A DNA stretch of 30,478 nt from Polychytrium aggregatum (Eukaryota; Chytridiomycota; Chytridiomycetes; Polychytriales), in assembly GCF_025602895.1 (NCBI RefSeq), contig NW_026516495.1, forward strand, positions 1-30,478, read 5' to 3'. Below, piece by piece: positions 1-10,100 of this stretch (the stretch's first letter is position 1; every line of letters begins with the position of its first letter). The position numbers were made by a program, and so were the translations under genes. The notes below the pieces were generated by a model that saw only the letters and a program-made list of their open reading frames with translations, ran no database searches and was not told where the DNA came from.

Positions 1-65
1 TTGTGCACCACGGGGCCGAGTGAAACACTGCTGACGCGCCGTATCGGTTTGATGTGATGTCTGTT

Positions 66-106
66 CGACCGCCTGTGATCACTTGCGACCGCCTGTGACC
101 GCCTGA
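66..106. repeat. Short direct repeat, CGACCGCCTGTGA
   Basis: The 13-mer CGACCGCCTGTGA occurs at 66-78 and again at 86-98, followed by a partial third copy (CCGCCTGAC). It lies at the window edge and has no visible role. Confidence 0.7.
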
Positions 107-2018
107 CAGATTCCCTGTCCAGTGGTCGCTCACACGGAGCCCAAGTACGCTGATCAAGGAATACCGTGCCAACGCCAGCGCCCACGCCGCAACCATGGCC
201 CCGGAAGGAAGCGAGCACGACGGTGGCATGATTGGAGAGCCATGTCCATCGCCAGCACCATCACCACTTCCAACGCCAACGAGCATCCGGCAGCGCACAT
301 CCGGATACGAAGGCATCGGCAACGAGCCCAGCGACACGCGCATGTTTGATGCGGTGATGGAGACGCCTGGGGCTGCATCGTCGCGGCAGGTGTCAATGAC
401 GCCGATGGCAAGCAAGCTGCCCACACGCCGCCAGCCGTCCGTGCGCTTCTCGGCCGCGGATGATCAATGACATGCGGCGATGCCTGGCGAAGGCCAGAGG
501 GCACAGCGCCCGGCCGAGTCAACAACAGAGCGAGGATTTGAAAGGGGGGAGGCAGAGCCCAGCTGCTTCTCTGCGTAAATCTCTGGCTACTGCCCATTCG
601 GGCACAAGAAGGCCGATGCATTCGGGACAACCGCTTCCGTGTGTCAGCATCCCTGATGGCTTTGCCCGATAGTTTCGCCCAATAGCGCAATTCGGGGTGC
701 GGTTGCCTCCAAAGTCGATGGTCTTTGAGCCACGAGCCGCTTTCGAGAGATGGTGTCATTGACGAACGGAATACAGCTTGCTGCACGGGCGAACCAGACC
801 ATCGCCGATCGAGTGGGGCTGACCATACTTTTTTTTTTCCTTCTTTCGTTGCGTCAAGAAGGCCGGGAGTGGGAACGGAAGCCGGGACTGCCGACGGCGA
901 GGCCCCAGACGACCAGCCAATGCGGGCGCGGCACGCAGTGGCGGTGGCAGACAGGCAAGGGTCGCTCGGATGGGCTTCGTGCGCCAGGCGGGCCGATGCG
1001 ATTCCTGCGAGAGAGAACGCATGCCGATTGGCGCAGAGCACGGCCTGGCTGGAAAGACGACGGGTTCGGGCCGGGCAGCCTGGTCGAACGAAGGGCCGGG
1101 TCTGGCAAGAGGCAGCTGTGGTTAGCGTCTCTGGACAGATGTCGCTGAATGCATCGCTCGGTCTGTCTCAGACACAGCCAAATGACTCCCAAAGACATTG
1201 GCCCGGATGGCCGGGATGTCGCAAATGCAGACGCTTGCACAGCACATGGACGACATCCGGCGCTGGTGGGGTCACGTAGCAGATGCAGGCCCCCCAGCAC
1301 AGCGCCGGGTGATGGAGCAGTGGCCGCACTTGGCAGCTGATGACGGCTCGTAAGCAAGTGCCAGACGGATCGGGAGGACGGAGCCGTCGCATGCCACGCA
1401 GCGCTCTGCGGCCATCTTGCCATGAACCGGCCGGGCAGCATCGGCAAAGGCCAACAAACAGCAACGCAAAGACACATGCCCGTCTGCCCTCGCGGAATCC
1501 CGGGACCGCGGTTGCGTCGACGGGCGGTCCCGGAACAGCAGCGATTCGCCGCAAGAGGCCGGCCTTGTCTTGGTTGCGCAGATGGCAGCATGTGCGGACG
1601 CTGGCGAGTGCGGGTCGATGCAGCTAAGTGGAGCTGAGCGCTTGCGCTGAACGCATCAATCGGGCGTATCCATCGAGTGGCTCCAACAAGTGCGTCTGTT
1701 GATCGCCTCTGTCAAGCGATTCTGTTAAGCACTTCAGTCGAGTGCATCTCTATGAAGCACGCTGCTCCAACACTGCTCCTGCACACTGCTCCAGCACACT
1801 GCTCCTGCGTCGCCCCCTGCCGCCTCGCCGGCCTCCGGCCCAGGCCACCGCCACAGACCGGGCGGCATCAAGGGGAATCACGTGCACCGGGCGGCTCCGT
1901 TCCGCATGTCGCACAGCGGCGGACGCGGCGGAGGCGAACGGGAATTCATGTGTTGCTGTGGGGCCCGCTGTGCTGCGGGGGCGCCGGCGAGAGCAGCCCG
2001 ACAGCAGCCGAGAGCGGC

Positions 2019-2062
2019 CGAGAGAGACCACCCGAGAGACCACCCGAGAGACCTCCCGAGAC
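2019..2062. repeat. Imperfect tandem repeat, 12-bp unit (CGAGAGACCACC)
   Basis: About three and a half copies of a CGAGAGACCACC-like unit, with one CCTCC variant, lie about 50 bp upstream of a TATA-like TAAATA near 2109. It could be part of a distal promoter but nothing demonstrates this. Confidence 0.65.
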
Positions 2063-3008
2063 CGGCCGGGGTCGCTTCCTCCCCTCCCTCCCTCGACACT
2101 GGCCCTCGTTAAATACGCCGCGGCGTCTCCACCGTCTCCATCGCATCTATTCTCCAGGCCGATCGCCTTTTCCTCTTGGACTCTGCAAACGCAGTCTCTG
2201 CCCTGATCTTCTCGCTTCCAGACCTGTTCTGCGACTACTCCAGGTATGCCGCCGTGTTCGCCGTGATCCTGTCGCCTCTGCAGCCTGGTGTCCCCAGCCA
2301 TGCTGTTACTGTGCCCTCCCTCGGCGTGAGTCTGCCACAAACAACCGCTGTTTTCCGCTCTTCGCTCTCCGTTTTTTCATGGCGGTCGTCGTCCTTCAGC
2401 AGGGCGTTATTTCCGACTGCCTTGCGCGTTTGGAGCTTTTTTGATACGCGTGGTTGTCACTTTCGACTGCCTCCTTCGCGATCGTGAACTTGGCCCCTTG
2501 CCATTCTTCTTTGCATTTTCGCTTCGTTGCGGCCGCTGGCTTGGCCATTTGGCTTGGCCGTTGCCCGGCAATCTTGGGGGAAAGCTGGCTCGCCGTTGGG
2601 CGAGGGCGGTGCGGCAGACGTTGATCCCCCGCTTTATCGGCCTGGATCGCTCGCGTTAGCGATCTTTGCTCGATGTGGGTCATTAGCCCGTCACAATCCG
2701 TCGCGACCGATCGCTGTCGGCCGCTTGTGTCGCTGCGATCGTGTTGGGGTCAGGTTGGGTCAGGCCGCGACAACCGAGCGATCGCGGTGGCGGCAGCGTC
2801 ACCATGACGGCCCCGCCTCGCCTCTCGCCCGCGGCTTGGCTGCCCACTCCGGCCTCTCCGCTCCCGGCTCCTCGTTCCCGCCCTCGCTGCTCGCCGCCTC
2901 CCGCCACCTGGGTTCTCGTCATGGCAGTCCTTCCCCACCCCGGTCGATCTCGTTCGCGTCGATCCCCACACATTATGACTCACCCGCCGTCAGAGCCCCG
3001 CGACCCCG

Positions 3009-3015
3009 ATAAATA
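3009..3015 (+). promoter_or_regulatory. TATA-like element of the PEP carboxykinase gene
   Basis: ATAAATA lies 92 bp upstream of the chosen PCK1 start codon at 3107. The position favours initiation at the ATGs of 3107 or 3119 over the in-frame ATG at 3035, which would sit only about 20 bp downstream of the box and so probably upstream of, or at, the transcription start. Confidence 0.5.
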
Positions 3016-3106
3016 GCCGCAGCCGTCTCCGCCCATGACCTGCTGTTCTTCTCTCCAGAGCAAATGTGTCTCTAGACATCTCCCTCTAACCTGGTCTCCT
3101 CCTCCC

Positions 3107-3880
3107 ATGACCTCAGCCATGCACGGTAAATCCGCCAACCCCGAAATCCACGACGAAATCCACGAGGCCCTGGCCAAGCTCGCCCATGTGGACTACACCA
3201 AGCCCATCATCCGCAACGCCTCGGTTGCCGTCCTCTACGAAGAGGCTCTCCAGTACGAGGCCGGTACTGCCCTGACCTCGTCCGGTGCCCTCTTCACCGA
3301 CTCGGGTGCCAAGAAGGGTCGTTCTCCCAAGGACAAGCGTATTGCCGACGAGCCCTCCACCGTCGAAGACATCTGGGTAAGCCATTGCGCTTGTCTCCGT
3401 TTGGTCTGTCCGATCGGCTCTCCCGACCGTGTTGCCGCGCCGTTTCCTTGTTTGGCCTGCAAACCCCCACGTTGTCCTTGTCATGCCCTGTCATAGCACA
3501 TGCATGTTACCGAACCCGTCGCAACCCTCTCCCTCCACTTCCTCCACTGTCGGCTCCTCCGCTTCAGTCGACGCCATGCTGACCACGCTTTCCCTTCCTC
3601 TGCCGTCTCGTAGTGGGGCCCCGTCAACATCAAGATCCCCGCCAAGTCCTTCATGGTCAACCGTGAGCGCGCCATTGACTACCTGAACCTGCGCCAGCGC
3701 CTGTACGTCCTCGACGGCTTTGCCGGCTGGGACCCCAAGTACCGCATCAAGGTCCGCATCGTCTGTGCCCGTGCCTACCACGCCCTCTTCATGCGCAACA
3801 TGCTCATCCGCCCCACCGCCGAGGAGCTGGCCAACTTTGGCGAGCCCGACTTCACCATCTTCAACGCCGGCGAGTTCCCC

Positions 3881-3916
<36 letters not shown>

Positions 3917-5109
3917 TCCATCTCGATCAGCTTCGAGCGCCGTGAGATGGTCATCCTCGGTACCCAGTACGCCGGCGAGATGAAGAAGGGTGTCTTCACC
4001 GTCATGCACTACCTCATGCCCAAGGCCGGTGTCCTGTCCCTGCACTCCTCCGCGAACGAGGGCAAGGACGGTGATGTCTCCCTCTTCTTTGGTCTGTCCG
4101 GCACCGGCAAGACCACCCTCTCGGCCGATCCCCACCGCTTCCTGATTGGCGATGACGAGCACTGCTGGTCCAACGATGGCATCTTCAACATCGAGGGTGG
4201 CTGTTACGCCAAGTGCATTGACCTCTCTGCCGAGAAGGAGCCCGAGATCTACAACGCCATCCGCTTCGGCTCTGTCGTCGAGAACGTTGTCTACGACCCC
4301 GTTTCCCGCGACGTTGACTACGGCAACGCCTCCTTGACCGAAAACACCCGCTGCGCCTACCCCATCGGTGAGTGACTCGAAGGATTCATCGACTCTGTTC
4401 TGTAGAACGGGCGCACCGCCCTCTCCCCTTCCATCTGTTCCTGTCAACCACAAGTGGCCTAACCTTGCTTGCCTTCCACTCCTTCACCACAGAGTTCATC
4501 CCCAACGCCAAGATTCCTTGTGTCGGTGCCCACCCCAAGAACATCATCATGCTCACCTGCGATGCCTTTGGTGTCCTTCCTCCCGTCAGCAAGCTGTCAG
4601 CCGCCCAGGCCATGTACCACTTCATCTCCGGCTACACCGCCAAGATTGCCGGTACCGAGGAGGGTGTTACCGAGCCTCAGGCCACCTTCTCGAGCTGCTT
4701 CGGCTCGCCCTTCCTGGTCTGGCACCCCGTCAAGTACGCCTCCATGCTCGCCGAGAAGATGTCCGAGCACAAGGCCGATGCCTGGCTCATCAACACCGGA
4801 TGGTCCGGCGGTGCCTACGGCACTGGCAAGCGTATCTCGCTCAAGTATTCGCGTGCCATCATCGATGCCATCCACGCCGGCGAGCTCGCCAACGCCGAGT
4901 ACGAAGAATACCCCATCTTTGGCCTCCAGATCCCCAAGCACGTCAACGGCGTCCCCTCGGAGATCCTCAACCCCTCCAAGGTTTGGCTCGGGGACCAGGC
5001 CTCCTTCAACGCCACCCTCACCAAGCTCGCCAACCTCTTCTCCAACAACTTCAAGAACTTTGAAGACAAGGCCACCGACGAGATCAAGGGTGCCGGCCCC
5101 AAGATCTAA
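3107..5109 (+). CDS. PCK1: Phosphoenolpyruvate carboxykinase (ATP), three exons
   Basis: Cytosolic gluconeogenic enzyme that converts oxaloacetate and ATP to phosphoenolpyruvate, CO2 and ADP (EC 4.1.1.49). Exons are 3107-3376, 3614-4367 and 4493-5109; together they give 546 residues, the usual length for the ATP-dependent fungal/bacterial family. Seen: the N-terminal motif [10 protein letters not shown], the [16 protein letters not shown] block, the kinase-1a P-loop [14 protein letters not shown] at about residues 250-263 (Lys256, Thr257), and the kinase-2 metal-binding motif LIGDDEHCW with Asp270-Asp271, followed by the family signature [11 protein letters not shown]. Both introns are GT...AG (donors GTAAGC and GTGAGT) and keep the frame. 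The start is chosen at 3107 because of the TATA-like box; 3119 and 3035 are in-frame alternatives that alter only the variable N-terminus. Codons are strongly C-ending, as expected for a highly expressed gene. The call is near certain; only the first residue is in doubt. Confidence 0.97.
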
Positions 5110-5940
5110 GCGTCCTGCAAAACGGCGCTGCGCAACCGCTTGCACTTCCTGATTGACCCATCCTCCCTTCCACCATCTTTGCTTGGCTCTCAATCTCCTC
5201 CTGTAGAATAATTTCCTTCCTTTGATCCCTTGCCTTGGCCGAGTCCTTTCCGGATCCTGGAGATGGCGTGCGACGCTTGTTCTGGGTTGTGGGCTTATAA
5301 TGTGTCTGCAACCCCCATGAACTCTCGATGATTCATCTCGGTTGCAGTTTGATGGGTTTGGAGAAGAGCCAATAATCCTATCGCCCCGCTCCTCCATCCG
5401 GCCAAAAGTTCTTGATCATCATCCCTTTCTTGCCATGGCTCTCTTTGATTTGCCTCTCTTTTCTTGCATACGATATACACCCTTCTCTCCCCCTCCCTTC
5501 AATCGAATACATTCTCGAACGACATTTTTGATTCCAACCTCCCTGATCCGAACCAATCCTGTCCTCACGGGGAGGACGTTTGAGTGGTATTGCTACATGA
5601 AATACAAACAAATGGAATGTTCAGATGCTGTTCAACCCGTGACGGATGCGGATGCGAGTGCTGGTGCTAGTGCTGGTGCTGGTGATCCCAGTGAATTGAT
5701 CGGCTCTGGTCCAGGGATCGGCGGTTGATTGCCGATCCAGCCACGATGCCGGCGGATCGGTGCAATCGGCTGTGATTGTTGGCATGCCAATCTGTTCCGA
5801 TGAGAGCGCACCCCGTCATCGCTCCAAGGCACAGCCCGCAAATGGCCGCCACAGCATCGAGACGCACACATGGCATATGCACGACCGACAATGCGAGCAA
5901 CCAACAGCAATACATTGACATGAACAACACCAAATGGGTG

Positions 5941-5988
5941 TGGGTGACTGGGTGACTGGGTGACTGGGTGACTGGGTGACTGGGTGAT
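5941..5988. repeat. 8-bp tandem repeat (TGGGTGAC)n upstream of U6
   Basis: Six consecutive copies of TGGGTGAC, the last ending in a variant (TGGGTGAT). It ends about 120 bp upstream of the U6 transcript. A role as an upstream element for the U6 promoter is possible but not shown. Confidence 0.9.
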
Positions 5989-6084
5989 TGATCTTGCATC
6001 AGCATCCTGGACAGTGTTGCCGGGAGCGATCAGAGCACAGCGTGACACAAACCCGCTGAAACAGCGGCACGGCGAGACAAAGCA

Positions 6085-6091
6085 TGTATAG
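6085..6091 (+). promoter_or_regulatory. TATA-like box of the U6 gene
   Basis: TGTATAG lies about 25 bp upstream of the predicted U6 5' end, the spacing at which Pol III-transcribed U6 genes of fungi and animals carry a TATA box. I found no clear downstream B-box (GGTTCGANNCC) in the next 200 bp. Confidence 0.55.
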
Positions 6092-6110
6092 GCAGGCGGA
6101 TGGGAGACTC

Positions 6111-6138
6111 GATTGTCAGTGAAATACCTGACAAATTA

Positions 6139-6170
<32 letters not shown>

Positions 6171-6235
6171 GGCTCCCTGCGCAAGGATGACAAGCATATC
6201 TTGAGTGGATTGTCTCTTCGGAGACGAATTTTTTT
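6111..6235 (+). ncRNA. U6: U6 spliceosomal snRNA
   Basis: Catalytic snRNA of the spliceosome. The core is unmistakable: AAATTGGAACGATACAGAG from 6140, with the ACAGAGA box at 6154-6160, the AGC catalytic triad at 6166-6168, and the internal stem-loop ending in CTGCGCAAGGATGAC. The 5' end folds as a perfect 7-bp hairpin, TTGTCAG (6113-6119) with CTGACAA (6128-6134). The 3' part departs from the usual pattern: after GGATGACAAGC it carries GTCTC-TTCG-GAGAC (6212-6225), a 5-bp UUCG hairpin, then AA and seven T (6229-6235). Compared with the common core the internal stem-loop has one extra base (GGCTCCCTGCGC against GGCCCCTGCGC). The exact 5' end is inferred from the TATA spacing and the hairpin. 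It could be a diverged copy, but TATA box, core and terminator are all intact. Confidence 0.95.
6229..6235 (+). terminator. Pol III terminator (T7) of U6
   Basis: A run of seven T directly follows the 3' hairpin of the U6 gene, the standard RNA polymerase III stop signal and source of the 3' U tail. Confidence 0.85.
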
Positions 6236-7112
6236 GTCGATGTGCGCACTGCCTGACACAATGCCTGTGCTGTGCTGTGCTGGCTGGTGATGTCGCTGGT
6301 GATACTCCCTCAGGATGAGCCCGCAGATGATTGTGTACATTCCCCTGCGACAGCCCGAAGGTTCTCTGGAGCGCGGAAATGAATCGCAGATCCAGAAGAT
6401 TGCCTCGGCTGTCTCCGAGTGAAGACATCGGGCCACCCCTGGGGTCTCTACAATCCTCCCGTACACAGCGATCATGTTATGCACCGCACTAACGTCGCCA
6501 TTCGCTACATTGCCAAATGAATGTGTATTCAGGACCCAGGGAGGCGACACCCGGTCTGGCTCAAAGGAAGATGTTCCGTTTCGTTTTGGGGTGTCCTGCA
6601 ACTGCATTCTTTGGAATATTTGGCTGCACCGTTTCAATTTCGTGCGCAGACGGCATCACCTCGTGCATGTTCAAGTTGTATCAAGCGTATGATTTCGATA
6701 TCCAGTTCGTTACTCGCACATGTTGCTGTGTCCGCGAGGGTCACTTCTGCGACGACGCCTTGCGACGGGCCCGTTTTGCCTGGTATCGGCGGAAGGCAGA
6801 TAGCCAAGAAGCCGTTCGTCAGTATCGAGCGACTTCCCTCCCCCTTTCCTGCCCCTCAAGCGGCAGCAGCCGCACTTGATCCTGATATCGACGCTCATTC
6901 AAGACAGCAACGTCATGACGGCCCTTAAATCATATGCCACTGATCTTACCGGAGGTTCAACTTGGTTTACGTCCAGCAAGTCGTTTTCCTGAGATTGTGC
7001 AATGGGTTTCAGTCTACCGAGTCAACTTCAGCCAATCCCAGCCGAGTAGCCCCCCCCCTGCAGTTCATGACGCACTCCATCTCAGTCCATCTGATAGCCC
7101 CATGTCTCATAA
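6236..7112. other. Intergenic region, U6 to PDS5 3' end
   Basis: No gene recognised. Short open frames on the + strand near 6474-6928 are Cys/Arg/Ser-rich and match no family I know. A short GTGCT-repeat lies near 6266-6283. The right part should hold the 3' untranslated region of PDS5, which is read from the minus strand. Confidence 0.55.
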
Positions 7113-10100
7113 TCACGGTGTCTTTCTCTTCCTCGGATCTTGGCCGCCTACCTTGTCATCCTCACCACCACTCTCAAAGCGCTTGCTGACCTGCAATTCG
7201 CGACGATCCAGGCGCTCTACCCTCTCAAACTTGAGCGTTGTTTGGATATGGCGGCCAGACCGGGCTCGTCGAGTAGCAGCAGCGGACTCTGATGAGCTTG
7301 GCTCCTGTCCGCCGGGCTCTGAGCTGGTAACATCCTGCGAGTCCGATTCGCTGGCAATCCGGTCCGGAGTCAGCATTCTCGCATAAAAGGCGCTGTCGCC
7401 CACTTGGGCAGCATGGAGGGAGATGCGTGACAAAATAGAGACTTACTCGGTATCCACAACGTCCATACGCTTTCTGGGGGAGAATGGCTTGGAAGGGCCG
7501 GTCGGTCGTGATGGGGACTTGTAGGCAATCAAATCCTGCAAGCCACGTGTCTGGTGAGTTGGCTCGGCAGCATCCAAGGACCGCAGGCTCTGCCCGACAA
7601 CACCGTGCTTACCGCCTCAACATCTTCGTCTTCGGAAGACGAGAGATCTTGGATCGGCTTGGCGTTAGCCTTGGCCACGCGTGGGGCCATACTGGAGAGG
7701 AAAAGGCAGGGAATCGATCGTAAGATTGTGATGACCAACTTTAGCAGCATCCAATTCAAGCCCGGTCGGCCACGGCGACAGCCCATAATCATGTCGCAAT
7801 GTGCCCTTGGTCAATATCGTTTCCAGCTAATGCGCACAGATCGTAGGCTCGCCTTCGCTCTCGTGAAAAAGGCAACGCTTGCCAAATCTTACATGCGAGA
7901 TGGTGTTTGGGGTGTTGTGGGGACGCTTTTGCGGCTGTAGCGACGCACCGTTTTGGTGCTTTGCGAATTGTTCGCCACGGGCTCTTCGTCGCTCTGTCGG
8001 TCAATGTCCCCTTCGTCGCCGCTCTCAGCCCCCGACCTCTGTGACTTCCGGGGTCGCTTGCTGGCTGAGGATCGGACAGGTGTTCGGGCCGGGCCGTTGC
8101 CTTCACGCTTCGATCGCGGCGTCGTTGGCGGTGCGACACGCAGAGGGTTGGGTGCCCCGACGACTCCGACCGGCTGACGGAGATCCAGGAATGTCTTCGG
8201 AAGGTAGGTCTTCTTGAGGTTGTCTGTGGCTTCCTTCGGGCTGAGCGGCTGGAACAGGGTGCTGTCGACATCGTCCTTTGGCGGATATGACGGCAGAGTC
8301 CAGTTTCGACTGTGGCACGTCTCCAAGATGAGCCGCTGGGCAAGCTCGCTGACGATGTAGAGGTTCTAGATGACCGCAGATATGACAGTGGATATGACAG
8401 GGGATATGACAGGGGAGATTTCACAAAGTCGTATGAGCATCCCGTGTGCTGCTGCTCTAGCTTGCAGCGCGACAGGCGAAAGTGGTGGACATCCATGGCT
8501 TCTCACCTGCGAGGATGATGCATGGATGTCCCGAACCGTCTTGAGCTGCGACGCCAGATGAAACAAATATGACACATTGTCGATGCTTGCGACTGAGTCC
8601 AGGAAAAACTCAATGTACCTTGATAGAAAAGGTATGGAGCAAATGTGAGACCATACGTCGTGCGGAGTCGCTGGCAGGGTTCCACTCTCGTATTTGGCTC
8701 ACAAATCTTACTTGGATGTCAGCTGGAGATCGTCGTTTATCTCAGAAAAGTCATACAAATGACTAATGAGATACAGGAACCGGGTGAGGGTGCTTTCGAC
8801 TGGAACGCCATTGGATTCTATAATCCGGGACCGGTTGTGTCAGCTGCGCGCAACAACCAAAGGCCTGGCTGAGATAGAAGGCGGCAATTCGGTATGGCAC
8901 TCACCAGATCGTTGTTGCTTGGCCTTTCTCGAAAATATGCCCTTAGCCTGCAAATGGCCAGTGTGAGGACTCCTTATAAACAATCCGAACAGACGGAGCA
9001 TCTCGGTTGCCTCACCTTGTTGCGTAGCTCCACCTCTGGGTCATGAGCAGCAAGCATGAAGAATACTAGATACTGGAGCGGCACAAGCTGATAGGATGCG
9101 TATTTTCCGAGCTTCTCGATGAAATTCTTGCGCACTTGATAGTAGGGATCCTGAACCACCGGGAAGAACAGCGTTGTCGAGATGTTTGCAACGGCCCGAC
9201 GTGGAGCACCGACATCACCCACATGTCCCGCCACGGACAAGCAACGATGCCACGGGAGTAGAGCCTCGCACCTGAATGGTCATCCCAATAGACTCCTCAT
9301 ATTGGTACGACATCATCTTCAGATATCCGGAATGGCGAGAGAGCTTCAGAAGCGACTTGGCTGCCACAAGTCGAAGATGGCCCTGCACAATCAAGCTGTG
9401 TGCCGTTGCCAAGGCGGCTTTAGATCAAATCCAACGAACTGCTGGGTGTTCGCGGTTTGTATATGGTGCCCTGGGAGGCACGAAGGAGTATCGCCTACTA
9501 TTTCCCACTACTGCCTGCTCCGATACTGGCTCCAATACTCACGCAGTGGGCTCGTTCGGATGCAGCTCCCCGTTGAGGTCGAGGATCTTCTTGAGCAGCT
9601 TCAAGACCTGAGGCGCCAGCTCGGTCTGAAACTTGGACTTTTGAGGGGACAGCAGCCGGTTTACCAAAAACTTGACCGATAGTACCTTCGGTAAGCGCCA
9701 GCCAATCAGTAAGCAAGTCAACAAGTGCGCGTTGGTCGCCGAGCGAGCCGTCGATTCGAATGAAGTGATACAGGTATTGCATGAGGCGCGTGCTTACCTT
9801 GGCTTGGCCCTCTTTGGAAATCTCGCTGAACTCGATCCAGTTGTCAGCATCGTCCGGAGACGTCTGCAATCCGCCAAACGTGGTTGTGGGATGAGATCAT
9901 CGACGGTAAGTGTTCGGCAGCGGCCATCAACAAAGTGTCGGCCGACAGTCTCGCTCACGCTTCCCATAAGCCGTTTAATTTCAAGCTAGCTACCTTGATG
10001 TTGCTCTTCATGATTATGTCCTTGAACACAAAGTTTACCAAATTGACTTGGTAGGGTTCCAAAAGGTCCGAGGCATGGCGTGCGATCTTGGTCAGCACAC

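Larger units (their letters stand above)
1..3106. other. Intergenic/upstream stretch without a supportable gene
   Basis: I see no recognisable protein in any frame; the open frames here are Arg/Pro/Ser/Ala-rich chance frames of GC-rich DNA and carry no family motif. Visible structure is limited to short direct repeats near 66-106 and 2019-2062, a run of ten T at 829-838, a TATA-like TAAATA near 2109, and pyrimidine-rich sequence from about 2120 to 2400. The right-hand part is presumably the promoter and 5' leader of the PEP carboxykinase gene. A non-coding RNA or a very divergent gene cannot be excluded. Confidence 0.6.
5110..6110. other. Intergenic region, PCK1 3' end to U6
   Basis: The 3' untranslated region of PCK1 presumably occupies the first few hundred bases. 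No coding frame here resembles a known family. Further on are a GATGCGAGTGCTGGTGCTAG-like triplet-rich stretch (about 5645-5690) and the 8-bp minisatellite at 5941-5988, then the U6 upstream region. Confidence 0.6.

Noticed and set aside
829..838. Run of ten T as a Pol III terminator of an upstream small RNA
   Set aside because: I could not find an A/B box, tRNA fold or known small-RNA core in the preceding 150 bp.
154..1591. Several overlapping open frames of 180-295 residues on both strands
   Set aside because: They overlap one another, are Arg/Pro/Ala/Ser-rich as expected for GC-rich non-coding DNA, and show no recognisable motif or intron pattern.
3035..3106. In-frame upstream ATG that would lengthen PEP carboxykinase by 24 residues
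   Set aside because: It lies only about 20 bp after the TATA-like element, and the extra Cys/Ser/Pro-rich segment is not typical of the family.
5941..5988. Tandem array considered as a CRISPR-like array
   Set aside because: The units are 8 bp with no spacers, in a eukaryotic genome; it is a minisatellite.
6517..6928. Cys-rich open frames downstream of U6 that could be small secreted proteins
   Set aside because: No signal peptide is convincing, two frames overlap and neither resembles a known family.
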